From assembly GCF_036013745.1 (NCBI RefSeq), contig NZ_CP107880.1, positions 5,580,001 to 5,644,000 on the forward strand: DNA of 64,000 nucleotides, in the 5' to 3' direction. Shown piece by piece: positions 51,985 through 60,567 of the stretch; position 1 is the stretch's first letter; every line of letters begins with the position of its first letter. The position numbers were made by a program, and so were the translations under genes. This DNA comes from Streptomyces sp. NBC_00483. Its GTDB lineage: Bacteria > Actinomycetota > Actinomycetes > Streptomycetales > Streptomycetaceae. The notes beneath the pieces were generated by a model that worked only from the letters and a program-made list of their open reading frames with translations, searched no databases and was not told the DNA's origin.

Positions 51985-52235
51985 CCCCGACGGGGTACCG
52001 CCACCGACTTGGGCAACCTCCGCCGACCCCGACTCCCCCACCCGTCGCGGTCGACCGCCACCACCTTGGGCGATCCGCCGCAAGCACGGCTCCCCACCCC
52101 TCGCGGTCGTCGCGATCCCCGCCTTGGGCAGCGCCCACCACAGCTCCCCACCCGCTGCGGTCGGCCGCCACCGACTTGGGCAATCTGCCGCCTTGGGCGG
52201 CAGGGTGGGCAAGGCGGCGCCCCGGTGCCGTGCAA
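51985..52235 (+). repeat. Dispersed repeat family A, copy 3, with tandem degenerate units
   Basis: CACCCGTCGCGGTCGACCGCC-type units, each ending in a TTGGGCAATC-like element, recur near 52010, 52065, 52125 and 52175. The last carries the complete family A core (52176-52227) with hairpin CTGCCGCC/GGCGGCAG. This and the family B cluster fill 51677-52322. Confidence 0.75.
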
Positions 52236-52310
52236 TCAGGACGGTGGGCGTCGACCCCGGCGCGGTCCACGGGCCCCGGTACCGTCCGTCGGTGACCGGG
52301 GGCCGCCTGC

Positions 52311-52316
52311 CACAAT
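52311..52316 (+). promoter_or_regulatory. Candidate -10 box of a leaderless menG transcript
   Basis: CACAAT ends 6 nt before the GTG start at 52323. The family A repeat lies immediately upstream, so part of the promoter could be repeat-derived. Confidence 0.4.
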
Positions 52317-52322
52317 GGCCGG

Positions 52323-53018
52323 GTGACCCGTGCATCCCTGGACAAGCAGCCCCACGAAGTCGCCTCGATGTTCGACGACGTGGCGGAGAAGTACGACCTC
52401 ACCAACGACGTGCTGTCCCTGGGACAGACCCGGCTGTGGCGCAAGGAGGTCGCCAGGGCCGTCGACGCCCGCCCCGCACAGAAGGTCCTCGACCTCGCCG
52501 CCGGCACCGCCACCTCCTCGCAGCCCTTCGCGCAGGCCGGCGCCTACGTCGTGCCCTGCGACTTCTCCCTCGGCATGCTGCGCGTGGGCAAGCAGCGCCA
52601 CCCGTGGATGCCGTTCACGGCGGGCGACGGCACGAAACTGCCGTTCAAGGACGACACGTTCGACGCCGTGACGATCTCCTTCGGGCTGCGCAACATCCAG
52701 GAGACCGAGGCCGCGCTGAGCGAGATGCACCGCGTCACCAAGCCGGGCGGCCGCGTCGTCATCTGCGAGTTCAGCCACCCGACGTGGGCCCCCTTCCGCA
52801 CCGTGTACACCGAGTACCTGATGCGCGCCCTGCCGCCGGTCGCGCGCGCGGTGTCCTCGAACCCGGACGCGTACGTCTATCTCGCCGAGTCCATCCGCGC
52901 CTGGCCCACGCAGCCCGAACTGGCCACGCTGATGCAGAACGTCGGCTGGCAGCAGGTGGCCTGGCGGGACCTCACCGGCGGCATCGTCACGCTGCACCGC
53001 GGCTACAAGAAGGCGTGA
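52323..53018 (+). CDS. menG: Demethylmenaquinone methyltransferase
   Basis: 231 aa UbiE/MenG-family SAM methyltransferase. SAM motif I is [16 protein letters not shown], the family signatures are [17 protein letters not shown] and [19 protein letters not shown], and the C-terminal [13 protein letters not shown] is typical. It performs the final C-methylation to menaquinone. GTG start, likely leaderless. It is separated from mqnC by one small gene and a 646-bp repeat region. Confidence 0.94.
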   Translation: MTRASLDKQPHEVASMFDDVAEKYDLTNDVLSLGQTRLWRKEVARAVDARPAQKVLDLAAGTATSSQPFAQAGAYVVPCDFSLGMLRVGKQRHPWMPFTAGDGTKLPFKDDTFDAVTISFGLRNIQETEAALSEMHRVTKPGGRVVICEFSHPTWAPFRTVYTEYLMRALPPVARAVSSNPDAYVYLAESIRAWPTQPELATLMQNVGWQQVAWRDLTGGIVTLHRGYKKA

Positions 53019-53033
53019 CACGGGAGGATCACA

Positions 53034-53050
53034 GGGCTGAGGCTCAGCCC
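53034..53050. terminator. Palindromic hairpin after menG
   Basis: GGGCTGAG-G-CTCAGCCC, a perfect 8+1+8 palindrome between convergent menG and the PASTA gene. No T-tract. Confidence 0.5.
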
Positions 53051-53063
53051 GACCCCTCGCGCC

Positions 53064-53453
53064 TCACGGACACGGACTGAACGACCCCGTACGCGCCGGC
53101 GGCTCATCCGGCTCGCCGATCTCCCTGCGCATCCCGCCACCCCGCGGCCCCGGCGCCCGCGGCACCCGCACGCCCGCGCCGCCACCGCCCTCGCCCTCAC
53201 CGAAGTCGAACCAGACCGTGACGACGGCGTCCCGCGGCACCTCGACGCCGGGCAGCGGGTACTGGCGGACCACGTACTCCACCGCCACCCGGTCGAAGTC
53301 GTCCCGGTCCGCCGCCGCGATCAGCACGCCGTGCTCACGCGCCGCCTGCCGCGCGTCGACCGCCATCAGGCCGACGAGCTTCGGCACGGGCACGTCCGGC
53401 GGCCCGGCATCCGGCATCTTGGGCGTCTTGGGTGTCTTCACCACAGATGTCAC
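53064..53453 (-). CDS. Small single-PASTA-domain protein
   Basis: 129 aa. After a short head (TPKTPKMPDAGPPDVPVPKL) comes one PASTA-like domain, VPKLVGLMAVDARQAAREHG through VVTVWFDFGEG, then a low-complexity Gly/Arg tail. There is no signal peptide or membrane segment, odd for PASTA modules, which usually sit outside the cell on kinases or PBPs. GTG start at 53453 is tentative. Function unknown. Confidence 0.65.
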   Translation of the reverse strand: MTSVVKTPKTPKMPDAGPPDVPVPKLVGLMAVDARQAAREHGVLIAAADRDDFDRVAVEYVVRQYPLPGVEVPRDAVVTVWFDFGEGEGGGGAGVRVPRAPGPRGGGMRREIGEPDEPPARTGSFSPCP

Positions 53454-53525
53454 CCCCAGGAGGTACCGGGAGGATAGCCCGTGGGATGTGGTGTCCGGAA
53501 GGTCCGGTACCGGCTCCGGGCGGAC

Positions 53526-54029
53526 TCAGAGCTCCAGGCGGAAGCAGTGGCCCTTCTTCCCGGTCGGCGTCACGAACGTCTCGGCCAGCTCCATGCCGAG
53601 CCGCCGGGTCACCGCGATCGAGCGCTCGTTGCGGGCGTCGACCATCGCGACGACGCTGCGCAGGCCCGCCGCCCGTACCTGATCCAGCGTCAGGCCCGCC
53701 GCCGCCGTCGCGTACCCCTGCCCCCAGTACGCCCGCCCGAGCCGCCAGCCGATCTCGATCTCGCCTACCGGCCCCCAGGTGCCCGGCCAGGGCTGCGCGC
53801 CCGTGAACCCGATGACGTCCCCCGCGCCGTCGGTCATCGTCCACAGGCAGAAACCGTGCTCCGCCTCGTGCCTGCGCTGCCGCGCGGTCAGCTCCTCGTA
53901 CACGGAGAGCTCCGCCGACGCGCCTCCGTGGAACTCCATGACATCGGGGTGGTCGAACACCCTGTGCCAGGCGAGCGCGTCCTCATGGGTGGGGACGCGC
54001 AGATCCACGGCGGGCAGAACTCGACTCAT
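53526..54029 (-). CDS. GNAT acetyltransferase (RimJ/RimL-like)
   Basis: 167 aa. LRVPTHEDALAWHRVFDHPD at the N-terminus, GEIEIGWRLGRAYWGQGYAT (acetyl-CoA motif) and ARNERSIAVTRRLGMELAET near the end are typical of RimJ/RimL-type N-acetyltransferases. Divergent from the geranylgeranyl-reductase-like gene. Substrate unknown. Confidence 0.86.
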   Translation of the reverse strand: MSRVLPAVDLRVPTHEDALAWHRVFDHPDVMEFHGGASAELSVYEELTARQRRHEAEHGFCLWTMTDGAGDVIGFTGAQPWPGTWGPVGEIEIGWRLGRAYWGQGYATAAAGLTLDQVRAAGLRSVVAMVDARNERSIAVTRRLGMELAETFVTPTGKKGHCFRLEL

Positions 54030-54125
54030 GGGCTGGCCCTTCGGCTGAGTGGTCACGGTCGCTGAATAGACTGCCCATGTCCGTGCCGGACGGCACACTG
54101 TTTTCGAGCCTGGGGAGAACCCGCC

Positions 54126-55418
54126 GTGACCGAGCAGCCCAAGCCCCTCTCCGAGCACAGCGCGGACGTGATCGTCGTCGGGGCCGGACCCGCTGGTTCG
54201 ACGACCGCCTACTACCTCGCCAAGGCCGGCCTCGACGTCCTGTTGCTGGAGAAGACGGCGTTCCCGCGCGAAAAGGTGTGCGGCGACGGCCTCACCCCGC
54301 GCGCCACGAAGCAGCTCGTCTCCATGGGGATCGACATCTCCGAGGAGGCCGGCTGGCTGCGCAACAAGGGCCTGCGCATCATCGGCGGCGGCGTCCGCCT
54401 CCAGCTCGACTGGCCCGACCTCGCCTCGTTCCCTGACTACGGTCTCGTTCGCAAGCGCGACGACTTCGACGAGCAGCTCGCGCGGCAGGCCCAGAAGGCG
54501 GGCGCCCGCCTGTACGAGCGGTGCAACGTCGGCGCACCGATCACCGACGAGCGCACCGGCCGCATCACCGGCGTGCACGCGAAGCTGGGCGAAGGGAAGC
54601 GCGAGGTCACCTTCCACGCCCCGCTCGTCGTCGCCGCCGACGGCAACTCGACCCGCCTCTCCCTCGCCATGGGCCTGCACCGCCGCGAGGACCGCCCCAT
54701 GGGCGTCGCCGTCCGTACGTACTTCACGTCCCCGCGCCACGACGACGACTACCTGGAGTCCTGGCTGGAGCTGTGGGACCGGCGCGGCGCCGAGGACCGG
54801 CTGCTTCCCGGCTACGGCTGGATCTTCGGCATGGGCGACGGCACGTCCAATGTCGGCCTCGGCATCCTCAACTCCTCGAAGGCTTTCCGCGAATTGGACT
54901 GGCGCGAGGTCCTCAAGGCCTGGTGCGCGTCGATGCCCGAGGACTGGGGGTACACCCCGGACAACATGACGATGCCGATCCGCGGCGCCGCCCTCCCCAT
55001 GGCCTTCAACCGCCAGCCGCACTACACCAAGGGCCTGCTCCTGGTCGGCGACGCGGGCGGCCTGGTCAACCCGTTCAACGGCGAGGGCATCGCGTACGCC
55101 ATGGAGTCCGGCCAGATCGCGGCCGACGTCATCGTGCAGGCGCACGCGCGCGCCACCGACGCCCAGCGTGAACTGGCCCTGCAGCGCTACCCGAAGGTCC
55201 TCAAGGACACCTACGGCGGCTACTACACGATGGGCCGCGCCTTCGTGAAGATGATCGGCAACCCGAAGATCATGAAGATCGCGACGCAGCGCGGTCTGAC
55301 CCACCCGATGCTGATGAAGTTCACGCTGAAGATGCTCGCGAACCTGACGGACCCGACCGGCGGCGACGCGATGGACCGGGTCATCAACGGACTGAGCAAG
55401 GTCGCCCCGAAGGCCTGA
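54126..55418 (+). CDS. Geranylgeranyl reductase family FAD-dependent oxidoreductase (menaquinone prenyl-chain reductase candidate)
   Basis: 430 aa. FAD dinucleotide motif DVIVVGAGPAGSTTAYYLAK, the family signature EKVCGDGLTPRATKQL, and GLLLVGDAGGLVNPFNGEGI near 305. Relatives reduce double bonds of isoprenoid chains, including mycobacterial MenJ, which saturates menaquinone. Streptomyces make partly saturated MK-9, and the gene lies between menG and nuo, so this role fits. GTG start with GGGGAGA upstream. Unproven for this protein. Confidence 0.82.
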   Translation: MTEQPKPLSEHSADVIVVGAGPAGSTTAYYLAKAGLDVLLLEKTAFPREKVCGDGLTPRATKQLVSMGIDISEEAGWLRNKGLRIIGGGVRLQLDWPDLASFPDYGLVRKRDDFDEQLARQAQKAGARLYERCNVGAPITDERTGRITGVHAKLGEGKREVTFHAPLVVAADGNSTRLSLAMGLHRREDRPMGVAVRTYFTSPRHDDDYLESWLELWDRRGAEDRLLPGYGWIFGMGDGTSNVGLGILNSSKAFRELDWREVLKAWCASMPEDWGYTPDNMTMPIRGAALPMAFNRQPHYTKGLLLVGDAGGLVNPFNGEGIAYAMESGQIAADVIVQAHARATDAQRELALQRYPKVLKDTYGGYYTMGRAFVKMIGNPKIMKIATQRGLTHPMLMKFTLKMLANLTDPTGGDAMDRVINGLSKVAPKA

Positions 55419-55441
55419 CCTGGGCCTGACCTGGGCCCGGT

Positions 55442-55463
55442 GCCCGGCTCGACTTTGCCGGGC
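55442..55463 (+). terminator. 7-bp hairpin after the reductase gene
   Basis: GCCCGGC and GCCGGGC around TCGACTTT. Preceded by a duplicated CCTGACCTGGG. Confidence 0.5.
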
Positions 55464-55489
55464 CGGGCGGCTCGGGGCAGGGTGGACCC

Positions 55490-55816
55490 ATGATTTTCAT
55501 CGCCGTGAAGTTCACCGTCCGCCCCGAGCACGCCGACTCGTGGCTGGAGAAGACCGCCGCGTTCACCGCGGCCACCCGCGCCGAGGAGGGCAACCTCTTC
55601 TTCGACTGGTCCCGCAGCGTCGAGGACCCGAACCAGTTCGTGCTCCTGGAGGGCTTCCGGGACGGCGACGCCGGCGCCGCGCACGTCGGTTCCGACCACT
55701 TCAAGGCGGGCCTGGACGCCATGGCGCCGCTCATCGCCGCCACCCCGGAGATCATCAACGCGGATATCCCGAACGAGGGTTGGGGCGAGATGGGCGAACT
55801 CGCGCCGCAGGCCTGA
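55490..55816 (+). CDS. Antibiotic biosynthesis monooxygenase (ABM)-domain protein, putative quinol monooxygenase
   Basis: 108 aa dimeric ferredoxin-like fold. MIFIAVKFTVRPEHADSWLE, EEGNLFFDWSRSVEDPNQFV and HVGSDHFKAGLDAM match the ABM/YgiN family. Such proteins oxidise quinols or similar phenols without cofactor. The position next to quinone genes is suggestive only. Confidence 0.82.
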   Translation: MIFIAVKFTVRPEHADSWLEKTAAFTAATRAEEGNLFFDWSRSVEDPNQFVLLEGFRDGDAGAAHVGSDHFKAGLDAMAPLIAATPEIINADIPNEGWGEMGELAPQA

Positions 55817-55861
55817 GCCGCAGTTCCGGCGCAGCGCTGTCCCGGTTTTTCCGGACAAACA

Positions 55862-55903
55862 CCGAAGGCCGCCGCACCCCGCAGGGGGAGCGGCGGCCTT
55901 CGG
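55862..55903. terminator. 14-bp hairpin terminator after the ABM gene
   Basis: CCGAAGGCCGCCGC pairs perfectly with GCGGCGGCCTTCGG around 14 nt. Followed by CCTTGCG. Confidence 0.8.
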
Positions 55904-56009
55904 CCTTGCGCGCTGTGAAGCCCTCAAGGGGCCTCAGGCGGCTGTGTGCGGCCTTTGAGTACCGCAGGGGCCCCGGAGGGCCCGGAAGTTCACGGAACCT
56001 CGGAGAGGC

Positions 56010-56840
56010 TCAGAGAACGCGCACCGCGCCGGTCGGCTGGTCGTAGGAGAGCGGCTTCTCGACGACACCGGTCGAGGAGTTCTGCGCGCCGACGAAGTTG
56101 CCACCGCCCACGTAGATCGCGACGTGGTAGGCGCTGCCGGAGCCGCCCCAGTACAGGATGTCGCCCGCCTGGAGGTTGTCCAGGCCGACCTGGGTGCCCT
56201 GCGTCGACTGGTCCTGCGAGACGCGCGGCAGGTCGACACCGGCCTGCTTGTACGCGGCCTGCACCAGGCCCGAGCAGTCCCAGGAGCTGGGGCCCGTGCC
56301 GCCGGACACGTAGGCGTCGCCGATGTGCGACTTGACGAACGAGACCACGGCGGCGGCGGAGCCGCTGGCCGGGGCGGGGGCCTCGTCGGAGGAGGACGCG
56401 GTGGTCGCCTGGAGCGTGGTGCGCTCGCTGGAGCGGGAGGCGGCGGCCTTCTCGGCGGCCTCGCGCTTGGCGGCGGCCTCGGCCTTGGCCTTGGCTTCGG
56501 CCTTCTTCTTGGCCTCGGCCTTCTTCTCGGCGGCGACCTGGTCCTTCTTCGCCTGGTCCGCGGCCTTGTCGAAGGCCGCCTGGCGCTCGGCCTGGACCTG
56601 GTAGTTCGCCGCGGCCTGCTGGGTGGCGTCCGCGGACTGGGCGACCTGCGAGGACAGGTCGGTGGTGAGCGTGGGCATCTCCATGGTCTGCGTCACCGGC
56701 TCGGCGGCGTTGGCCGAACCAGCCGCACCAGCGACTGCCAGGGTGCTGAGGACGCCACCGGTAACTCCGGCGCGCAGGGCCATCTTCGAGGCGCTGCGAC
56801 GGGGCTTCCGGTGGCTGGGTATGTGAGCGGTGTGGGACAT
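56010..56840 (-). CDS. Secreted NlpC/P60 (C40) peptidoglycan endopeptidase
   Basis: 276 aa. Signal peptide about 1-46 ending SANA|AEP. A long Ala/Lys/Glu-rich coiled coil (about 60-140) follows, then the C-terminal NlpC/P60 domain with Cys189 (SSWDCSGLVQ) and His239 (AYHVAIYVGGG). It probably cleaves peptide stems of the cell wall. The 710-bp divergent region to nuoA has a Crp-like site about 240 bp upstream. I searched by eye for a ydaO/c-di-AMP riboswitch, common before such genes, and did not see it. Confidence 0.92.
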   Translation of the reverse strand: MSHTAHIPSHRKPRRSASKMALRAGVTGGVLSTLAVAGAAGSANAAEPVTQTMEMPTLTTDLSSQVAQSADATQQAAANYQVQAERQAAFDKAADQAKKDQVAAEKKAEAKKKAEAKAKAEAAAKREAAEKAAASRSSERTTLQATTASSSDEAPAPASGSAAAVVSFVKSHIGDAYVSGGTGPSSWDCSGLVQAAYKQAGVDLPRVSQDQSTQGTQVGLDNLQAGDILYWGGSGSAYHVAIYVGGGNFVGAQNSSTGVVEKPLSYDQPTGAVRVL

Positions 56841-57079
56841 GAGACCAACCGGTATCAGGGCCTCCCCGATCCCTTCAAGAAACGTGTGGTGCGCCACAGT
56901 TGTGAAGCACGGGCACGAAACCCCGGCCCGACAGGCTTTATTGACGCCGTAACGGGCAAAGCGGACAGCCCTCCACGAGCCCCTGAACACGGGTTTTCTG
57001 CAATACGCCCGAATTGCCCGACGCTTACCACCCGTTGAGGCAGTTGGCCAAGCCCGGTTTCTGACGGTGTGACTACCAC

Positions 57080-57093
57080 GTGACGCAGGTCAC
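57080..57093. promoter_or_regulatory. Crp-like operator between NlpC/P60 gene and nuoA
   Basis: GTGACGCAGGTCAC is a perfect 5+4+5 inverted repeat and fits the Streptomyces Crp consensus GTG-N6-GNCAC on both strands. It lies 240 bp upstream of the NlpC/P60 start. Confidence 0.55.
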
Positions 57094-57150
57094 AAGTGGA
57101 CCCCTAGGGGATGCGATGCACACGCGATGAACACATCTCGCGTCCACTCC

Positions 57151-57181
57151 CGTTCACACTCATCACGCCAACGTGTGAACG
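57151..57181. promoter_or_regulatory. Inverted CGTTCACA / TGTGAACG half-sites
   Basis: CGTTCACA (57151-57158) and TGTGAACG (57174-57181) are perfect inverted copies 15 bp apart. Each equals one half of a Rex operator, but in outward arrangement. Confidence 0.4.
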
Positions 57182-57438
57182 ACGTCCAATATCAGCCAAC
57201 CGCGTCCAGCACCAATTTGCTTGCGGTCTCCGCGCCTTGATAGTGGGCGCACCTCTGCGACCTGGGGTAACGCACCAAGTTGTCACCACTGGTGATCACT
57301 CAGGTGCTTCGCGTGTGAAGATCACCGCTCATCCGACTTCATGATCCTTCGTCAGGTGGTGGAGATCACAAAGTAGTTGGCGCACCCCGTGTCGCAGATC
57401 ACAGAGTTGCAGGCATAGGATGCGGGGCAAGTTGGGCT

Positions 57439-57454
57439 TGTGACCCGCTTCACA
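57439..57454. promoter_or_regulatory. Rex-operator-like site upstream of nuoA
   Basis: TGTGACCCGCTTCACA matches the Streptomyces Rex operator consensus TGTGAACGCGTTCACA at 12 of 16 positions, with TGTGA and TTCACA half-sites intact. It lies 97 bp before the nuoA start. Rex senses NADH/NAD+ and controls respiratory genes. Confidence 0.6.
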
Positions 57455-57550
57455 TGTAGGCGATCTTCGACTGTTCGCAGGACGTGGGGGGCGGGGCGCG
57501 AGCTCATGCAACCGCCAGCAGTCAGTGCCGACTGAGAGGAGCGAGGAGCG

Positions 57551-57910
57551 GTGAACGCCTATGCGCCCATCCTCGTACTGGGAGCCCTCGGGGCAGGCTT
57601 TGCGATCTTCTCCGTGATCATGGCCTCCCTGACCGGCCCGAAGCGGTACAACCGGGCCAAGCTCGAGGCCTATGAGTGCGGGATCGAGCCCACCCCCACG
57701 CCGGCCGGTGGCGGGCGCTTCCCCATCAAGTACTACCTGACGGCGATGCTCTTCATCGTCTTCGACATCGAGATCGTCTTTCTCTACCCCTGGGCCGTCA
57801 CCTTCGACGCCCTGGGGGTGTTCGGGCTCGTAGAGATGCTGCTCTTCGTGCTCACCGTCTTCGTCGCGTACGCGTACGTATGGCGGCGCGGCGGCCTGGA
57901 ATGGGACTGA
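57551..57910 (+). CDS. nuoA: NADH-quinone oxidoreductase subunit A
   Basis: 119 aa with three membrane helices. [17 protein letters not shown] is the conserved NuoA loop, and [20 protein letters not shown] the second helix with its conserved Asp/Glu. Membrane-arm subunit near the quinone site of complex I. GTG start preceded by GAGAGGAGCGAGGAG. First gene of the nuo operon. Confidence 0.97.
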   Translation: MNAYAPILVLGALGAGFAIFSVIMASLTGPKRYNRAKLEAYECGIEPTPTPAGGGRFPIKYYLTAMLFIVFDIEIVFLYPWAVTFDALGVFGLVEMLLFVLTVFVAYAYVWRRGGLEWD

Positions 57911-57944
57911 GCCCCGTATAGGGGAGACCAGGAGCCACAGACCA

Positions 57945-58499
57945 ATGGGACTCGAAGAAAAGCTGCCGAGCGGATTCCTGCTGACCACCGTCGAGCAGGC
58001 CGCGGGCTGGGTGCGCAAGTCGTCCGTCTTTCCCGCCACGTTCGGCCTCGCCTGCTGCGCCATCGAAATGATGACGACGGGCGCGGGCCGCTACGACCTG
58101 GCGCGGTTCGGCATGGAGGTCTTCCGCGGATCGCCCCGCCAGGCGGACCTGATGATCGTGGCCGGGCGGGTGAGCCAGAAGATGGCGCCCGTCCTTCGCC
58201 AGGTCTATGACCAGATGCCGAACCCCAAGTGGGTCATCTCCATGGGCGTCTGCGCCTCGTCGGGCGGAATGTTCAACAACTACGCGATCGTGCAGGGCGT
58301 CGACCATGTCGTCCCGGTCGACATCTATCTGCCCGGCTGCCCGCCCCGGCCCGAGATGCTGATGGACGCGATTCTCAAGCTCCATCAGAAGATCCAGTCC
58401 TCCAAGCTCGGCGTGAATGCCGAGGAGGCGGCCCGCGAGGCGGAGGAAGCGGCGCTCAAGGCGCTCCCGACGATCGAGATGAAGGGGCTGCTGCGGTGA
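57945..58499 (+). CDS. nuoB: NADH-quinone oxidoreductase subunit B
   Basis: 184 aa. Ligands of the N2 [4Fe-4S] cluster: Cys37, Cys38 ([11 protein letters not shown]), Cys103 (MGVCASSGG) and Cys132 (LPGCPPRPE). Peripheral-arm subunit that passes electrons to menaquinone. The C-terminal tail after LHQKIQ is Ala/Glu-rich. Overlaps nuoC by 4 bp. Confidence 0.97.
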   Translation: MGLEEKLPSGFLLTTVEQAAGWVRKSSVFPATFGLACCAIEMMTTGAGRYDLARFGMEVFRGSPRQADLMIVAGRVSQKMAPVLRQVYDQMPNPKWVISMGVCASSGGMFNNYAIVQGVDHVVPVDIYLPGCPPRPEMLMDAILKLHQKIQSSKLGVNAEEAAREAEEAALKALPTIEMKGLLR

Positions 58500-59248
58500 G
58501 CGACGCGCACAGCGACAAGGGATCGAACGGGGTCAACCCCGAAAAGGACCTCAGCGCTGCCAACCTTCCGGGGCAGCGCGGGGATCAGGGCGAGGAGATC
58601 CGCGTCCAGCGCGGCATGTTCGGCGCCAACAACGGCGGCGACACCTCCGGCTACGGCGGCCTCGTCCGCTCGGTCCGGCTGCCCGGCGAATCCTCCCGCC
58701 CCTACGGCGGCTGGTTCGACGAGGTGGCGGACGAGCTGGAGGGCGCCCTGGAGGAACAGGACCTCGTCCCCGAGAACGCCATCGACAAGACGGTCGTCGA
58801 CCGCGACGAGCTCACCTTCCACATCGAGCGCGAGCACCTGGTCCGCGTCGCCCGCACCCTGCGCGACGACCCGGCCCTGCGCTTCGAACTGTGCACGGGT
58901 GTCTCGGCGGTGCACTACCCCGGGGACAAGGGCCGCGAGCTGCACGCCGTCTACCACCTGCGCTCGATCACCCACAACCGGCTGATCCGCCTCGAGGTCT
59001 CCGTGCCCGACGCGGACCCGCACGTCCCGTCCCTGGTCCCGGTGTATCCGACGAACGACTGGCACGAGCGCGAGGCGTACGACTTCTTCGGGCTCGTCTT
59101 CGACGGCCACCCCGCGCTGACGCGGATCATGATGCCGGACGACTGGCAGGGCTTCCCGCAGCGCAAGGACTATCCCCTCGGCGGCATCCCCGTCGAGTAC
59201 AAGGGCGCCCAGATCCCGGCTCCGGACCAGCGGAGGTCGTACTCGTGA
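58496..59248 (+). CDS. nuoC: NADH-quinone oxidoreductase subunit C
   Basis: 250 aa. A disordered head of about 55 residues ([20 protein letters not shown]) precedes the 30-kDa subunit domain. Signature: [31 protein letters not shown] and [15 protein letters not shown]. Separate from NuoD, unlike the fused NuoCD of enterobacteria. GTG start overlapping nuoB; overlaps nuoD by 4 bp. Confidence 0.96.
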   Translation: MSDAHSDKGSNGVNPEKDLSAANLPGQRGDQGEEIRVQRGMFGANNGGDTSGYGGLVRSVRLPGESSRPYGGWFDEVADELEGALEEQDLVPENAIDKTVVDRDELTFHIEREHLVRVARTLRDDPALRFELCTGVSAVHYPGDKGRELHAVYHLRSITHNRLIRLEVSVPDADPHVPSLVPVYPTNDWHEREAYDFFGLVFDGHPALTRIMMPDDWQGFPQRKDYPLGGIPVEYKGAQIPAPDQRRSYS

Positions 59249-60567
59249 CCACACCCCACGCAACCCCGCGCGCGACCACGGAAGGCACCGTCTACACGGT
59301 CACCGGTGGCGACTGGGACGAGATCGCCGAGGCCGCGGTCAAGTCCGACGACGAGCGCATCATCGTCAACATGGGCCCCCAACACCCGTCCACGCACGGG
59401 GTGTTGCGCCTGATCCTGGAGATCGACGGCGAGACGGTCACCGAGGCCCGCTGCGGCATCGGCTACCTCCACACCGGCATCGAGAAGAACCTCGAGTACC
59501 GCACGTGGACGCAGGGCACCACGTTCGTGACGCGCATGGACTACCTGACGCCGTTCTACAACGAGACGGCGTACTGCCTCGCCGTCGAGAAGCTCCTCGG
59601 CATCGAGGACGAGATCCCGGACCGCGCCAGCATCATCCGCGTGCTCCTCATGGAGCTGAACCGGTTGTCCTCGCACCTGGTGGCCATCGCCACCGGTGGC
59701 ATGGAGCTCGGCGCGACCACGATCATGATCTACGGATTCCGTGATCGTGAACTCGTTCTCGACGTCTTCGAGTTGATCACCGGCCTGCGCATGAACCACG
59801 CGTACATCCGGCCCGGCGGACTCGCCCAGGACCTGCCGCCCGGCGCGGTGGACCAGCTTCGCGAGTTCGTGAAGAAGATGAAGAAGAACCTTCCCGAGTA
59901 CGACAAGCTCGCCACCGGGAACCCCATCTTCAAGGCCCGTATGCAGGACGTCGGCTACCTCGACCTCGCGGGCTGCATGGCCCTCGGCGCCACGGGACCG
60001 ATCCTGCGCTCCGCCGGCCTGCCGCACGACCTGCGCAAGGCGCAGCCGTACTGCGGCTACGAGAACTACGACTTCGACATCCCGACCGCCGACACCTGCG
60101 ACTCCTACGGGCGCTTCCTGATCCGCCTGGAGGAGATGCGCCAGTCGCTGCGCATCGTCGAGCAGTGCCTGGACCGCCTGGAGCCGGGTCCGGTCATGGT
60201 CGGGGACAAGAAGATCGCCTGGCCCGCCCAACTGGCCCTCGGCCCGGACGGTCTCGGCAACTCGCTCGACCACATCAAGAACATCATGGGCACCTCCATG
60301 GAGGCCCTCATCCACCACTTCAAGCTGGTGACCGAGGGATTCCGTGTCCCGCCGGGACAGACGTACGCGGCCGTGGAGTCGCCCAAGGGCGAGCTCGGTG
60401 TGCACGCCGTGTCCGACGGCGGCACCCGCCCGTTCAGGGTCCACTACCGCGACCCGTCCTTCACCAACCTTCAGGCCATGGCAGCGATGTGCGAGGGCGG
60501 CCAGGTCGCCGACGTCATCGTCGCCGTCGCGTCCATCGACCCCGTGATGGGAGGCGTCGACCGGTGA
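59245..60567 (+). CDS. nuoD: NADH-quinone oxidoreductase subunit D
   Basis: 440 aa 49-kDa subunit. [20 protein letters not shown] carries the conserved quinone-site histidine, [16 protein letters not shown] and the C-terminal DPVMGGVDR are diagnostic. With NuoB it forms the menaquinone-binding chamber. GTG start overlapping nuoC, 4-bp overlap with nuoE. Confidence 0.97.
   Translation: MTTPHATPRATTEGTVYTVTGGDWDEIAEAAVKSDDERIIVNMGPQHPSTHGVLRLILEIDGETVTEARCGIGYLHTGIEKNLEYRTWTQGTTFVTRMDYLTPFYNETAYCLAVEKLLGIEDEIPDRASIIRVLLMELNRLSSHLVAIATGGMELGATTIMIYGFRDRELVLDVFELITGLRMNHAYIRPGGLAQDLPPGAVDQLREFVKKMKKNLPEYDKLATGNPIFKARMQDVGYLDLAGCMALGATGPILRSAGLPHDLRKAQPYCGYENYDFDIPTADTCDSYGRFLIRLEEMRQSLRIVEQCLDRLEPGPVMVGDKKIAWPAQLALGPDGLGNSLDHIKNIMGTSMEALIHHFKLVTEGFRVPPGQTYAAVESPKGELGVHAVSDGGTRPFRVHYRDPSFTNLQAMAAMCEGGQVADVIVAVASIDPVMGGVDR

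Noticed and set aside
51680..52322. Several open frames on both strands in the gap before menG
   Set aside because: They translate repeat families A and B (Arg/Pro/Ala-rich) and have no family resemblance.
56841..57130. Possible ydaO/c-di-AMP riboswitch before the NlpC/P60 gene
   Set aside because: Streptomyces wall hydrolase genes often have one, but the GGAGCGGGGGA- and GGGGTGAA-type conserved blocks were not found on the minus strand of this region.
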